26,212 nucleotides of DNA, from the NCBI GenBank assembly GCA_023393755.1, contig JAEXCA010000269.1, positions 1 through 26,212 of the forward strand, read 5' to 3'. Source of the stretch: Actinomycetes bacterium. GTDB taxonomy: Bacteria; Actinomycetota; Actinomycetes; Propionibacteriales; Propionibacteriaceae. Under the pieces are notes generated by a model, which worked only from the letters and a program-made list of their open reading frames with translations, made no database searches and had not been told where the DNA came from. The position numbers and the translations under genes are program-made. Below are positions 7,469 through 15,795 of this stretch, piece by piece; position 1 is the first letter of the stretch, and every line of letters starts with the position of its first letter.

Positions 7469-7572
7469 CGAACGTCCCCGGACGACGACCGCCACGGCGC
7501 GTCAGCGGCGGGAAGGGAGGAGTCTTGACGAGGGCCGCGTCAGCGGGCCGAGGAACAGGGCTTGTCGAAGGG
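7469..7572 (+). repeat. copy A of a 66-bp repeat, with a 38-bp insertion
   Basis: 7469-7508 matches the minus strand of 13749-13788 at 36 of 40 bases, with the last 28 identical. 7547-7572 matches 13723-13748 at 24 of 26. Between the two halves copy A carries 38 extra bases (7509-7546). CGCGTCAGCGG occurs at 7498-7508 and again at 7536-7546, so the extra stretch is bounded by an 11-bp direct repeat. The copy ends 2 bp from the stop codon of the second permease gene. Confidence 0.85.
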
Positions 7573-7574
7573 CG

Positions 7575-10244
7575 TCAGCCGGCGCGCCGGACCAGCACCT
7601 GCCGCGCCGGGACGCTGATCGCTGCCACTCCGGCGGCGATCAGCGAGATCGAACCGATCACCAGCAGGGTCGGTTGCCAAGGGATGACCAGCACGGGACC
7701 GAGCATCTGGTGGACGGACGTCGACGCCAGCGCCATCGGGATTCCGGCCAGCAGTCCCAGCCCGAAGCCCACCACCGTCCCCAGCAGCGCCAGCAGGGCC
7801 GCCTGGGTGGTGGCCAGGTTGCGGCCCAGGCCCGGGCTGGCACCCACCGCGGCGAAGGTGGCCAGGAAGGGCCGCTGCTCGGCGGCGGCCAGCACGGTCG
7901 CCATCGCGGCGGCCACCACCGCCATCAGCGAGAGCGTGACGGTCAGCAGCGCCACGTACCGGTCCGGTACCTCCTGATAGCCCCGTTCGACCCGGAGCCC
8001 CCAGTCGGGGTCGTCGATCGCCGCCTGCAGCCGGGCCTCGAGTTCCGGGCTGATCGGTCCGGCCGGATCGACGATCCGGATCGCCGCGTCCGCCGCGAGG
8101 TGGTGGCTGGCCGCCGTCGCCAGACTGACCAACGCGCCGACCCTGCCGCTGGAGGCACCGCGGTCGACCAGCGCCGCGGTCACCGGCAGGGCCGGGAGAT
8201 CGATGGTGTGCTCGGCTCCCCCGTCGCCGCCAGTGCCGGGGTCACGGTAGGCCAGCCGCAGCTGCCCGTCGATCAACTCGTTGCGGCCGGTTCGCATCGG
8301 AGGAGTCGGCGGCGAGGTGTCGACCAGCGCCCCGCCGCTGCGCAGCACGGCCTGTTGGGCCGGATCCAGCCCGAACAACCAGGCCAGATCCTCCACCGAG
8401 GCCGCCAGGAGGTAGCGATCGTCGCTGCCCAGCGAGGCGCAGCGGTCCGTCGGCCCCTCCGCCTCCGCGAGGCTGCAGCCCGGCCGCAACGCGTACAGCG
8501 GGTGGCCGCTCTCCACCGAGCCGTCCGGTGACCAACTCCAGATCTCCCCGACCACGGCGGTGCGCAGCGTGGGGTCGACCCGCGTGACGGTCTGCTCGAT
8601 CCCGGGAGCGGTGCGGATCGTCGAACTCGCCTGGCCCTGTCCGTAGGGCAGCCGCGGGACGTACTGCCGCGCGATGTCGGCACCGATGCTGGCGGTCCAG
8701 GTCCACACCACCCCCAGCAGCAGCGAGCCGCTCACGATCGCCGCCAGGGTGGCGGTGGCCCGGCCGCGCTGCCGGCCGAGGTCACGCAACGCCATCCGGA
8801 GCACCACCGGGCCGGGCGCCAGCCGGCTGAGTCCGTCCAGCACGGCTGGGAGGGTCAGCAACACCCCGGTGACGGCGGCCACCAGCCCGCCGAACCACAC
8901 CGCGAAGATCGGCGAGTCGCCGTAGCGATCCAGCCCCGCGCCGAACCAGCTGGTTGCCAGCCCGATGGACACCAGCCCGAGGCCCCACCAGTGCGCCTGC
9001 CGGAGCGGCGGCGCCGACCGGGCACTGCCCTGCAGCGCGGCAACGAGATCCAGCCTGCCCAGGCCCCGGGTGGGTAGCAGCGCCGCCACGATCGCGGTCA
9101 GCGCACCGAGTACCAGCACCACCGCGACGAACGGCGGCACCTCCAGCGGACCGTGCACGTCCCTGGGGTCGGACGCGATGACCGACCAACCGCCGACGCC
9201 CACCCCGACGCCGAGCAGCACCCCGGCCGCCGAGCCGGTGGAGCCCAGCAGCACGGCCTGGCCGAGGGCGAGCCGGCGCAACTGGCCGACACCGGCACCG
9301 TTCGTGGCCGCCAGCGCCAGGCCGCGGCGTTGCCGGGCGGCACCGATGGCGAACGCCGGGCCGACGATCAGCGCCACCTCGAGCAGTGCTCCGACGCTGA
9401 CCAACCCGCCGTAGGAGACCGAGAGGCCATAGCTCACCTGCGGAGCGTGCTGCGGCGGGTCCGCGGCGATCCCCCGGCTGGTGGTCTCGAAGCCGTGCTG
9501 GGCGAACTCCCGGGCGTCCTCCCAGCCGATCGCCCGGTCGCCGGTCAGCAGAAAGCTCCGCTCCCGCGCGGTGAGGTCCGGCAATCCGACCAGTCCGACC
9601 ACCGTGTCGAGCCTGACCTCGGCCGTCCCGACGATCCGGCGGGCGAGGCCGCCGCCGTCCCCACGCTGCGCGGTCACCGTCCCGGACGCGGGCAGCCCGC
9701 GGCTGGTCCAGGCCGGGGTGGCCAGCACCTCGTCCGGGGTCTGCGGGAGGCGTCCGGAGCTGAGCCGCAGGATCCCGGACGCGATGGCGGCGTCGGGATC
9801 GGTGCCGAGCAGGCCGACGATCTCGCCGCCGTCGGCCACCGTCACGTCCTGCAGGGTGAGGGCGAAGGCGGGCTGTCCGGTCCACGCCGCGATCGCCGCC
9901 CGCTGGCTCTGGATCGACTCCCCCCAACCGGGGATCGGGAGGGCAGGCTCGACCGGATCGTCGTCGTCCCGGGCCTCGACCGCCTGCCGGTAGGCGTCCA
10001 TGGTGGGTTCGAACCGGGTGCCGATCCAGGTCAGTCGCGCCGATCCCTGGCCCAGCCGTTGATCGAGGAACTCCGCGGGTGTCACCTCCTGCGAGGCCAG
10101 GATCACCTGGGTGGCGCAGATCGCCGCGACCGGCAGGCAGATCATCAGCCAGACGAAGCCGCTGCGGGTCCGATCCCGGCGTACCTCCCGGAAGGCCATC
10201 CGCAACGCCAGCCGCCAGCCGGCGAACCAACCCCGCAGCCTCAT
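7575..10244 (-). CDS. FtsX-type ABC transporter permease (second of pair)
   Basis: The 889-aa membrane subunit is predicted to work with the ATPase at 12973-13800. It has a basic N-terminus (RLALRMAFREVRRDRTR), a first membrane helix at about 32-50, and a large extracytoplasmic segment of roughly 230 residues. A cluster of helices spans about 280-490, with a second FtsX-like helix at about 495-520. Another extracytoplasmic segment and three C-terminal helices complete it. This is the duplicated FtsX layout of MacB/LolCE-like exporters in actinobacteria. It is clearly a paralogue of the preceding gene product, sharing PAFAIGAARQRR, ARGLGRLDLVAAL, FLATFAAVGASP and the final helix. Its ATG overlaps the upstream stop codon (ATGA), so the two should be translationally coupled. 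The cargo is not predictable. Confidence 0.92.
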   Translation of the reverse strand: MRLRGWFAGWRLALRMAFREVRRDRTRSGFVWLMICLPVAAICATQVILASQEVTPAEFLDQRLGQGSARLTWIGTRFEPTMDAYRQAVEARDDDDPVEPALPIPGWGESIQSQRAAIAAWTGQPAFALTLQDVTVADGGEIVGLLGTDPDAAIASGILRLSSGRLPQTPDEVLATPAWTSRGLPASGTVTAQRGDGGGLARRIVGTAEVRLDTVVGLVGLPDLTARERSFLLTGDRAIGWEDAREFAQHGFETTSRGIAADPPQHAPQVSYGLSVSYGGLVSVGALLEVALIVGPAFAIGAARQRRGLALAATNGAGVGQLRRLALGQAVLLGSTGSAAGVLLGVGVGVGGWSVIASDPRDVHGPLEVPPFVAVVLVLGALTAIVAALLPTRGLGRLDLVAALQGSARSAPPLRQAHWWGLGLVSIGLATSWFGAGLDRYGDSPIFAVWFGGLVAAVTGVLLTLPAVLDGLSRLAPGPVVLRMALRDLGRQRGRATATLAAIVSGSLLLGVVWTWTASIGADIARQYVPRLPYGQGQASSTIRTAPGIEQTVTRVDPTLRTAVVGEIWSWSPDGSVESGHPLYALRPGCSLAEAEGPTDRCASLGSDDRYLLAASVEDLAWLFGLDPAQQAVLRSGGALVDTSPPTPPMRTGRNELIDGQLRLAYRDPGTGGDGGAEHTIDLPALPVTAALVDRGASSGRVGALVSLATAASHHLAADAAIRIVDPAGPISPELEARLQAAIDDPDWGLRVERGYQEVPDRYVALLTVTLSLMAVVAAAMATVLAAAEQRPFLATFAAVGASPGLGRNLATTQAALLALLGTVVGFGLGLLAGIPMALASTSVHQMLGPVLVIPWQPTLLVIGSISLIAAGVAAISVPARQVLVRRAG

Positions 10245-12976
10245 GCCAGCCGCCTGACCAGGGTCGGACGACCCGGTACCGAGAGCATCGCCACCACGGC
10301 CGCCACCACCGGGATGACCGTCACCAGGGCGAGCATCAGCTGCCAGGGAAGCACCAGCACCGGCGCGATCCGGCCCTCCCGGCTGGTCACGCCCAGCATC
10401 AGCGGCATGGCGGCCACCGTCCCGACGACGACCCCGAACACCGAGCCAAGGAAGCCGGTCAGCCAGGCCTGGACGGACGCCAGCCGCCGGCTCAGCCTGG
10501 GGTCGGCCCCGACCGCGGCGAAGGTGGCCAGGAACGGCTTCAGCTCACCCACCCCGAGGACGGTCGTCAGCACGGCCGCCACGACGGCCAGCAGGCCGAC
10601 CGCACCGGTCATGCTCCACACCACCGGCTGCGGGTCGGGTCTCCAGCCTCGCTCGACGTCGATGCTGAACCCACCCAGCTGCAGCGCCTGGGCCAACCGG
10701 ACTTCGAGCTCGGGAGTGATCGGCCCGTGGGGCGAGCTGACCTGCAGTTCCCACCCGCCCGGCTGCCACTGCCGTTGCAGCGCCGCATCCAGCGAGATCA
10801 GGCCGCCCACCCGATCCAGCGACGCGCCCCGTCCGATCAGCTCGGACGAGACCGGGTGGGCGGCGACCTGCTCGGTGACGATCGATGCCGGCTCGCCGAA
10901 GTCGTAGCGGATGAAACCCACCCGGCCGGCCACGACCGTGGTGCTGGCCGGCTGCAGTTCGGTCTCCCGGTGCGCAGGCGGGCTGGTGTCGACCAGCAGC
11001 GCGCCCTCGCGCAGCGCCCGCTGCTGGGCGGCGTCCAGCGCGAAGAGCGCGATCAGGTCGGCCTCGGGGCCGGTCAGGATCCGGTTGTGCAGGCCCCAGC
11101 CACTGCCCAGCCCGGCGCAACCGGCGGGCGGTTCCCCGGTGAGCAGCGCGGTGGGGTCGCAGCCGGGATTCACCGCGGCCAGCAACTGCGCCTGCTCCTC
11201 GTCGGCACCCTCCGGCAGCCAGCCGTCGATGGTCGTCGTCCGCGCGGTCCGCAGGCCGGGGTCGACCGCCCTCACGATGTCCGCCGCCCGCAGCAGCCGT
11301 TCCGGCTGGCCGGGCTCCCGGTGGCGCACCGTGGCATGGCCGGGGGGAATCTCCGCCTGGTAGTGCCGGGCCTCCTCGGCGTCGACGGTGAGCACGATCG
11401 TCCAGACCACGCTGAGCACCACCCCGCCGGCCATGATCGCGGCCACCGCGGAGGTCGCCCGGCCCTGCTGGCGGGTGAGCTCCCGGAGCGCCAGCCGGGC
11501 GGCGATCGGTGCTCGTGCGGCCAGCCGGGAGACCGTCCGCAGCACGGCCGGGACGAGCAGCAGCACGCCGACCAGGACGGCCACCGCGCCGACGCACCAG
11601 ATCGCGAACACCAGCGACGGGCTCACCCGGAGGACCCAGCCGATCGACCAGCTGAGCGCCAGTCCGCCGGCCACCAGGGCGGCGCCCCGGACCGGCGCTC
11701 CCCGGCGGGCACGGGTCGACCGCAGGCTGCCGCGCAGCGCCGACACCAGGTCGAGCCGGCCGAGCCCGCGGGCGGCGATCAGCGCGGCCAGCACCGCCGC
11801 GAGGATCCCCAGCCCGACCGTGATGACCAGTTGCGGCAGCGGGATCTCCAGCGGCCCGAACAGCTGGCCGGGGTCGGCGCTGAGCAACGGCCAGACCCCG
11901 ATCCCGACGGCGGTTCCCACCGCGGCTCCGATGGTCGCCGCCGACACCCCCAGCAGCACCGACTGGCCCAGCGCGGCGCGGCGGAGCTGGGCCGGCGGCG
12001 CACCGTTGCTGGCGGCCAGCGCCAGGCTGCGGCGCTGCCGGGCCGCGCTGATCGCGAACGCCGGCCCGACCACCAGCATCACCTCCAGCAGCGCGCCGGA
12101 ACTGATCAACAGCGTGGTGAAGAAGCGGGCGAGATCCTCGTCGCTCGGCTGCCAACCGACGTCGGGCGGATGGTCGAGCAGATGCCGGCTGGAGGTCATG
12201 AACCCGTACTCGGCGAGCCGGACGGCATCCTGCCAGGTGACCGGCTGGTCGCCGGTCAGCAGGAAGGACTGCACGGTCTCGGGGTCGGGGTCGGGAGCGG
12301 TGATCAGCTCCGGCACGGTGTACAGGCGGGTGGCGGCGGTGCCCACCACGGTGACCCGGAACGGGGCGTCGGTGTCGTCCCGCAGGGTCAGCGTGCCGCT
12401 GGCCGGCAGGCCGCTACCCAGGCCGGCGGCCGTGACCAGCACCTCGTCCGCGGCGACGGGAAGCCGCCCGTCGACCAACTGAACCACCTCCACGGCGTCC
12501 GGCCGGGTGGTGTCGATACCGAGCACCAGCGCCAGCAGCCCGTCGGTCCGCACCGCGTCCCCCATGGTGAGCGCCAGCGCCGGCCGACCGGCGAGTTGCC
12601 CGACCGCCTGCTGCCGCGCGACCGTCGAGGCTCCCCAGCCGGGCACGGGCAGGGGCGGCCGGCTCTCCTCCTCGCCGGAGCCGATCACCGTGCCGACCCC
12701 GTCGAAGGACGGGGTGAAGGCCGACTCGGTCAGCCTGAGCACCGCCTGGCTGCCGGCCAGCTCGAGTTCGGTCCGCTCCCGCCTGGAGATGTCGCTGGAG
12801 GCGAGGACGACCTGGATCCCGCAGATCGCCGCCACCGGCAGGGCGATCATCAGCCAGACTCCGACGGCCCGCAGCCGGTCCCGGCCCAGCTCCCGCCGGG
12901 CCATCCGCAGCGCCAGCGCCCAGCCGTTCCGCCAGCGGTTGAAGCGGCGGGGACGGCCCTGGCGGGTCGCGCTCAC
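10241..12976 (-). CDS. FtsX-type ABC transporter permease (first of pair)
   Basis: The 911-aa paralogue of the downstream permease has the same order: a basic N-terminus, a helix at about 33-52, and an extracytoplasmic domain to about residue 285. A helix block follows, containing VVGPAFAISAARQRRSLALAASNGAP and ARGLGRLDLVSALRG, then a helix near 510-530 (VAAIMAGGVVLSVVWTIVLT). A second extracytoplasmic domain and three last helices around ELKPFLATFAAVGADPRLSRR complete it. The start codon is GTG and overlaps the ATPase stop (GTGA). FtsX-type permeases of this group act in extrusion of lipoproteins, lipids or antimicrobial peptides, or as mechanotransducers. Which applies here is unknown. PadR control suggests a response to a small molecule or stress. 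Confidence 0.92.
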   Translation of the reverse strand: MSATRQGRPRRFNRWRNGWALALRMARRELGRDRLRAVGVWLMIALPVAAICGIQVVLASSDISRRERTELELAGSQAVLRLTESAFTPSFDGVGTVIGSGEEESRPPLPVPGWGASTVARQQAVGQLAGRPALALTMGDAVRTDGLLALVLGIDTTRPDAVEVVQLVDGRLPVAADEVLVTAAGLGSGLPASGTLTLRDDTDAPFRVTVVGTAATRLYTVPELITAPDPDPETVQSFLLTGDQPVTWQDAVRLAEYGFMTSSRHLLDHPPDVGWQPSDEDLARFFTTLLISSGALLEVMLVVGPAFAISAARQRRSLALAASNGAPPAQLRRAALGQSVLLGVSAATIGAAVGTAVGIGVWPLLSADPGQLFGPLEIPLPQLVITVGLGILAAVLAALIAARGLGRLDLVSALRGSLRSTRARRGAPVRGAALVAGGLALSWSIGWVLRVSPSLVFAIWCVGAVAVLVGVLLLVPAVLRTVSRLAARAPIAARLALRELTRQQGRATSAVAAIMAGGVVLSVVWTIVLTVDAEEARHYQAEIPPGHATVRHREPGQPERLLRAADIVRAVDPGLRTARTTTIDGWLPEGADEEQAQLLAAVNPGCDPTALLTGEPPAGCAGLGSGWGLHNRILTGPEADLIALFALDAAQQRALREGALLVDTSPPAHRETELQPASTTVVAGRVGFIRYDFGEPASIVTEQVAAHPVSSELIGRGASLDRVGGLISLDAALQRQWQPGGWELQVSSPHGPITPELEVRLAQALQLGGFSIDVERGWRPDPQPVVWSMTGAVGLLAVVAAVLTTVLGVGELKPFLATFAAVGADPRLSRRLASVQAWLTGFLGSVFGVVVGTVAAMPLMLGVTSREGRIAPVLVLPWQLMLALVTVIPVVAAVVAMLSVPGRPTLVRRLA

Positions 12977-13800
12977 GGGCGGGCTCGGGCGGGTTCCCGG
13001 GCGGTGGTGCCGTCCACCACCACGCCGTCGCGCAGGTAGATCACCCGGTCGGCCCAGGCGGCATGCCGGGCCTCGTGGGTGACCAGCAGGCCCGCGGCGC
13101 CGGCGTCACAGCGGGCGCGCAGCACCGCCAGCACCTCCTCGCCGGTCACCGAGTCGAGGGCGCCGGTGGGCTCGTCGGCCAGCACCAGGCGGCGTTCGCC
13201 GATCAGCGCGCGGGCGATCGCCACCCGCTGCTGCTGGCCGCCGGAGAGCTGGTCGGGGAAACGGTCGGCCAGGCCGCCCAGCCCCAGGTCCTTCAGCGTG
13301 GCGCGGGCCTCCTGACGGGCCACCAGCGCGGGCTGGCCGTCCAGTTCCAGCGGCAGGGCGATGTTCTCCGCCGCGGTCAACGACGGAATCAGGTTGTAGT
13401 CCTGGAAGACCACGCCGATCCGGCGGCGGCGCAGCTGGGCGAGCTCGGCGGGGGTGAGGTTGGCCAGCGACTGGCCGGCGATCTCAATCTCCCCGCTGGT
13501 CGGACGATCCAGCGCCCCGGCCAGGTTCAGCAGGGTGGACTTGCCCGAGCCCGACGGCCCCATCACCGCCACCAGCTCACCGGCCCCGATCTCCAGCGAG
13601 ACCCCGCGCAGGGCATGGACGGCGGTCTCCCCCTCGCCGTGGACGCGTGTCACGTCCCCCAGACGGAGGGCGGGGGAGGTCAGCGCGCGCCCCCGGGCAG
13701 GCTCGGCTTCGACGGGCGCTGACCCTTCGACAGGCTCTGTTCCTCGGCCCGCTGACGCGCCGTGGCGGTCGTCGTCTGGAACCGTTCGGGCAGGGGTCAT
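12973..13800 (-). CDS. ABC transporter ATPase (MacB/LolD type) with a repeat-derived N-terminal extension
   Basis: The 275-aa ATPase has Walker A GPSGSGKST (81-89), Q-loop VVFQDYN (Q133), the family-typical signature LSGGQQQR (185-192), Walker B LVLADEP (E210) and switch H242. It is expected to power the two FtsX-type permeases. The catalytic domain begins near residue 44. The preceding stretch is low-complexity and is encoded largely by the 66-bp repeat at 13723-13788 (codons 5-26). The ATG at 13800 overlaps the padR stop codon (ATGA), which supports this start despite the odd extension. The frame also runs upstream through padR in another register, and that part is not real. The downstream GTGA overlap couples it to the first permease. 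Confidence 0.93.
   Translation of the reverse strand: MTPARTVPDDDRHGASAGRGTEPVEGSAPVEAEPARGRALTSPALRLGDVTRVHGEGETAVHALRGVSLEIGAGELVAVMGPSGSGKSTLLNLAGALDRPTSGEIEIAGQSLANLTPAELAQLRRRRIGVVFQDYNLIPSLTAAENIALPLELDGQPALVARQEARATLKDLGLGGLADRFPDQLSGGQQQRVAIARALIGERRLVLADEPTGALDSVTGEEVLAVLRARCDAGAAGLLVTHEARHAAWADRVIYLRDGVVVDGTTAREPARARP
13723..13788 (-). repeat. copy B of the 66-bp repeat, inside the ATPase gene
   Basis: The minus strand matches copy A (7469-7572, plus strand) at 60 of 66 bases once the 38-bp insertion in A is removed. It lies wholly within the coding sequence and is read in frame as part of the N-terminal extension (…GASAGRGTEPVEG…). Orientation is opposite to copy A. Confidence 0.85.
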
Positions 13801-14369
13801 CGCTGCGCCTCGGCGGCCTCGGTCTCGTCGACCACGATCGCCACCGGAGCCGGCCTGCCGAACCGGGCCACGCTGGCCTCGACCTGGTCCAGCCAGCGGA
13901 TCTCGGCCTCGGCGGCGAACAGCTGGTGCTCCACCACCATCAGCCAGGCCAGGTCGGTCGCCGGGTCGATCGACTGCTTCACCCGGGTGAGCTGCTGCAG
14001 CCGGCGCATGCTGGCGGCGCGCTGCGCCTGCGCGACGCTGGCGGAGTCGACCTCCGGGCTGGTGATGGCGATCGCCAGTTTGATCACCAGTTCCTCGCGC
14101 GGGGTGTTCTCCCGATCGACCGGGGTCCGCCACCAGCGCTGCAGCTCGGCGCGGCCCTCGGGGGTGAGGGCGTAGCGGATCCGTCCCTCGTCGTCGGCCT
14201 CCTGCTGGACGACCAGGCCGTCCCGCTCCAGCCGATCGAGGGTGGTGTAGATCTGCCCGACGTTCACCGGCCAGGTGCCGCCGGTGCGGGCCTCGAAGCC
14301 GGCCTTCAGCTGTGCTCCGTAGCAGGGACGCTCCGCCAACAGCGCCAGGATTCCGTTCCGTACCGACAT
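13797..14369 (-). CDS. PadR-family transcriptional regulator
   Basis: The 190-aa protein starts with the PadR winged-helix domain: SVRNGILALLAERPCYGAQLKAGFE, then VNVGQIYTTLDRLERDGLV as the recognition region, and the wing GRIRYALTPEGRAELQRWW. The C-terminal half (about 95-170) is a helical dimerisation region typical of longer PadR proteins. It is the first gene of the FtsX-type transporter operon and its stop overlaps the ATPase start. GGAGG lies 6 nt before the ATG. Its promoter is bracketed by two ATAC-N3-GTAT sites, the expected arrangement for autorepression. PadR proteins of this type usually release DNA on binding a hydrophobic compound. The ligand is unknown here. Confidence 0.94.
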   Translation of the reverse strand: MSVRNGILALLAERPCYGAQLKAGFEARTGGTWPVNVGQIYTTLDRLERDGLVVQQEADDEGRIRYALTPEGRAELQRWWRTPVDRENTPREELVIKLAIAITSPEVDSASVAQAQRAASMRRLQQLTRVKQSIDPATDLAWLMVVEHQLFAAEAEIRWLDQVEASVARFGRPAPVAIVVDETEAAEAQR

Positions 14370-14381
14370 GACAGCTCCTCC

Positions 14382-14392
14382 ATACTCGGTAT
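14382..14392. promoter_or_regulatory. PadR operator candidate 1 (ATAC-N3-GTAT)
   Basis: ATACTCGGTAT is a palindrome with a 3-bp centre. It covers the -10 box of the padR promoter and begins 13 bp upstream of the padR start codon. Confidence 0.7.
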
Positions 14393-14409
14393 CACCGCTC
14401 GCCAGTCAA
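14382..14409 (-). promoter_or_regulatory. promoter of the padR-ABC operon
   Basis: On the minus strand, TTGACT (14409-14404) is followed by a 16-bp spacer and GAGTAT (14387-14382). The -10 box is part of the operator at 14382-14392, and the second operator lies just upstream of the -35. Confidence 0.65.
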
Positions 14410-14412
14410 TCT

Positions 14413-14423
14413 ATACCGAGTAT
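14413..14423. promoter_or_regulatory. PadR operator candidate 2 (ATAC-N3-GTAT)
   Basis: ATACCGAGTAT is the exact reverse complement of site 1. Its centre lies 31 bp (about three helical turns) from the centre of site 1. It sits just upstream of the padR -35 and could also affect the divergent lipoprotein gene. Confidence 0.7.
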
Positions 14424-14459
14424 TCGGGAAACCCCAATCAGGGAGGGCAGCGTGTCCGC

Positions 14460-14472
14460 CTACCGCAGGTAG
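14460..14472. promoter_or_regulatory. short palindrome upstream of the lipoprotein gene
   Basis: CTACC-GCA-GGTAG is a perfect 5-bp inverted repeat, directly upstream of a possible -10 TAGATT (14473-14478). It differs from the ATAC-N3-GTAT sites. It may be an operator for another factor or simply chance. Confidence 0.25.
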
Positions 14473-14573
14473 TAGATTCCTGGCAGGTCACCCGCGTCTC
14501 GACGAGGAGCGCGGGGGGCCCGACCAGCCGGCCCGGCTCGCGATTCTGTCGCCCACCGCTCGGGAGAAGGGAA

Positions 14574-15635
14574 ATGCCGATCAGCACCGACCGACCGGGG
14601 CCCAACCCATCGGCACCCACCACCCCGGCCGCTGGCCGAGGGCCTCGATCGGCGCGACCGGTGGCGTCACCCAGGGCATGGACGACCGCCGGCGCGCTCG
14701 GGCTGGCGCTGTTGGCGGGCTGCGGGACGACGGCCCTCTCGGCGACGGCCCCACCGCCCGCCTCGCCGGCGTCCAGCCCGGCGGCGACGGCCGCGCAGCC
14801 GATCTTCGCCGGCGCCGAACTGGTCTGGGCACAGGGCTCCCTGGTTCACGTGGACGACGCCGTCTACGACCTGTCGCCCCAGGTGATCGACTGGCTGGCC
14901 TGGAGCCCGTCCCGGCTCTACCTCGGCCAGCACGCCGGCGAGGAGCACCGGGTGGTCTGGTTCGACGGCAGCAGCCAGGCCGAGCTGGGCGCGGTGGACG
15001 GGCGGGTGGTCACCTCTCCGACCGGCGAACTCGCCGCCTGGATCGACCGGGCCGGCCCCCAGCGCCCGGCCGGCCAGGTGGCCCAGCTGGTCGTCCAGGA
15101 CACCGTCACCGGCGAGATCGTCCACCGGACCAGCGAGGGCATGGGTGGCGAGGAGGGCGACGACCTGGGCGACCGGTACGAGGAACTGCCGCCGTCGGTC
15201 ACCGCCATCCGCGACCGACCCGTGTTCTGGACCGATGCCGAGGGCGGCGGCTCGCATGTCGCCACCGACGTGACCACCGGAGAATCCCGGCGCGACGAGG
15301 CCGGCTGGCCGCTGCCGCTGGCGCTCACCTCCGGCTACGAGTTCTCCTCCCCGGACGGCGCCTTCGAGGTCGACGCCTCCGAGACCGGCAAGTTGCGGGT
15401 CAGCCCCCGCCAGCCCGAGTTCCGCGGCCCCTACCAGACCCAGGCCGGGTGGATCGGCGGCCACACCCTGCTGGCGGTGGTGCAGGACGAGTTCGCGTGG
15501 TCCTTCGACCCCAACCAGCCGGACCGCACTCCCGGCGCGGTCGTCGCCTGCGACCTCGAAGCGGCCACGTGCATCAAGCTGGTGGACGTGGTGGGGGTCC
15601 GCGACCTCGCCTTCGCCGGCGCTCCCGAGGAGTAG
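14574..15635 (+). CDS. hypothetical lipoprotein, beta-propeller-like
   Basis: The 353-aa product has a long basic, proline-rich N-terminus, then a hydrophobic stretch with lipobox LLAGC (lipid cysteine at residue 50) and an Ala/Pro/Ser linker to about residue 77. The mature part contains repeated short strands of the kind seen in beta-propellers, such as IDWLAWSPSRLYLGQ, HRVVWFDG, GELAAWIDRAG and VVQDTVTGEIVHRT. I see no catalytic motif. GGGAG lies 7 nt before the ATG. It is divergent from padR with about 200 bp between the starts, so its promoter shares that regulatory region, though the PadR sites are around 80-100 bp from any obvious -10. Its function is unknown. It may be an accessory extracytoplasmic protein of one of the flanking transporters. 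Confidence 0.8.
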   Translation: MPISTDRPGPNPSAPTTPAAGRGPRSARPVASPRAWTTAGALGLALLAGCGTTALSATAPPPASPASSPAATAAQPIFAGAELVWAQGSLVHVDDAVYDLSPQVIDWLAWSPSRLYLGQHAGEEHRVVWFDGSSQAELGAVDGRVVTSPTGELAAWIDRAGPQRPAGQVAQLVVQDTVTGEIVHRTSEGMGGEEGDDLGDRYEELPPSVTAIRDRPVFWTDAEGGGSHVATDVTTGESRRDEAGWPLPLALTSGYEFSSPDGAFEVDASETGKLRVSPRQPEFRGPYQTQAGWIGGHTLLAVVQDEFAWSFDPNQPDRTPGAVVACDLEAATCIKLVDVVGVRDLAFAGAPEE

Positions 15636-15766
15636 ACCCCCTCCCGCCCTGACGCTGCGACCATCGACACCCCGCAGTTGGTGATCCGCGGACGAACTCT
15701 GCCCAGACCACGCGCGGAGCCGAGCCGGCCCGGCAACAAACCCTCCGAATGCCTCAGCCGAGTGGC

Positions 15767-15795
15767 GTGACACCCCCATACCGGGTATACATACT
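15767..15795 (+). promoter_or_regulatory. promoter of the second ABC module
   Basis: GTGACA (15767-15772) is followed by a 17-bp spacer and CATACT (15790-15795). One ATAC-N3-GTAT site lies in the spacer and the other overlaps the -10 box. Confidence 0.55.
15778..15788. promoter_or_regulatory. PadR operator candidate 3
   Basis: ATACCGGGTAT has the same ATAC-N3-GTAT pattern as the two sites in front of padR. It lies between the -35 and -10 of the second ABC module. Confidence 0.65.

Noticed and set aside
7525..7977. plus-strand frame starting in repeat copy A (MTRAASAGRG…)
   Set aside because: It resembles the ATPase N-terminal extension only because of the shared repeat. It then runs antisense through the permease gene with no protein-like character.
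10079..13039. 986-codon open frame on the plus strand across the permease genes
   Set aside because: It is a composition artefact (Gln/Arg/His/Gly-rich) opposite the first permease gene, which has clear FtsX-type features and coupled starts.
13801..14133. N-terminal extension of the ATPase frame into padR
   Set aside because: The ATGA overlap with the padR stop gives a better start at 13800. The upstream residues are a frame-shifted reading of padR.
15636..15766. gene or terminator between the lipoprotein and the second ABC module
   Set aside because: There is no convincing stem of terminator type and no credible small gene. Only the promoter and operators at the right end are supported.
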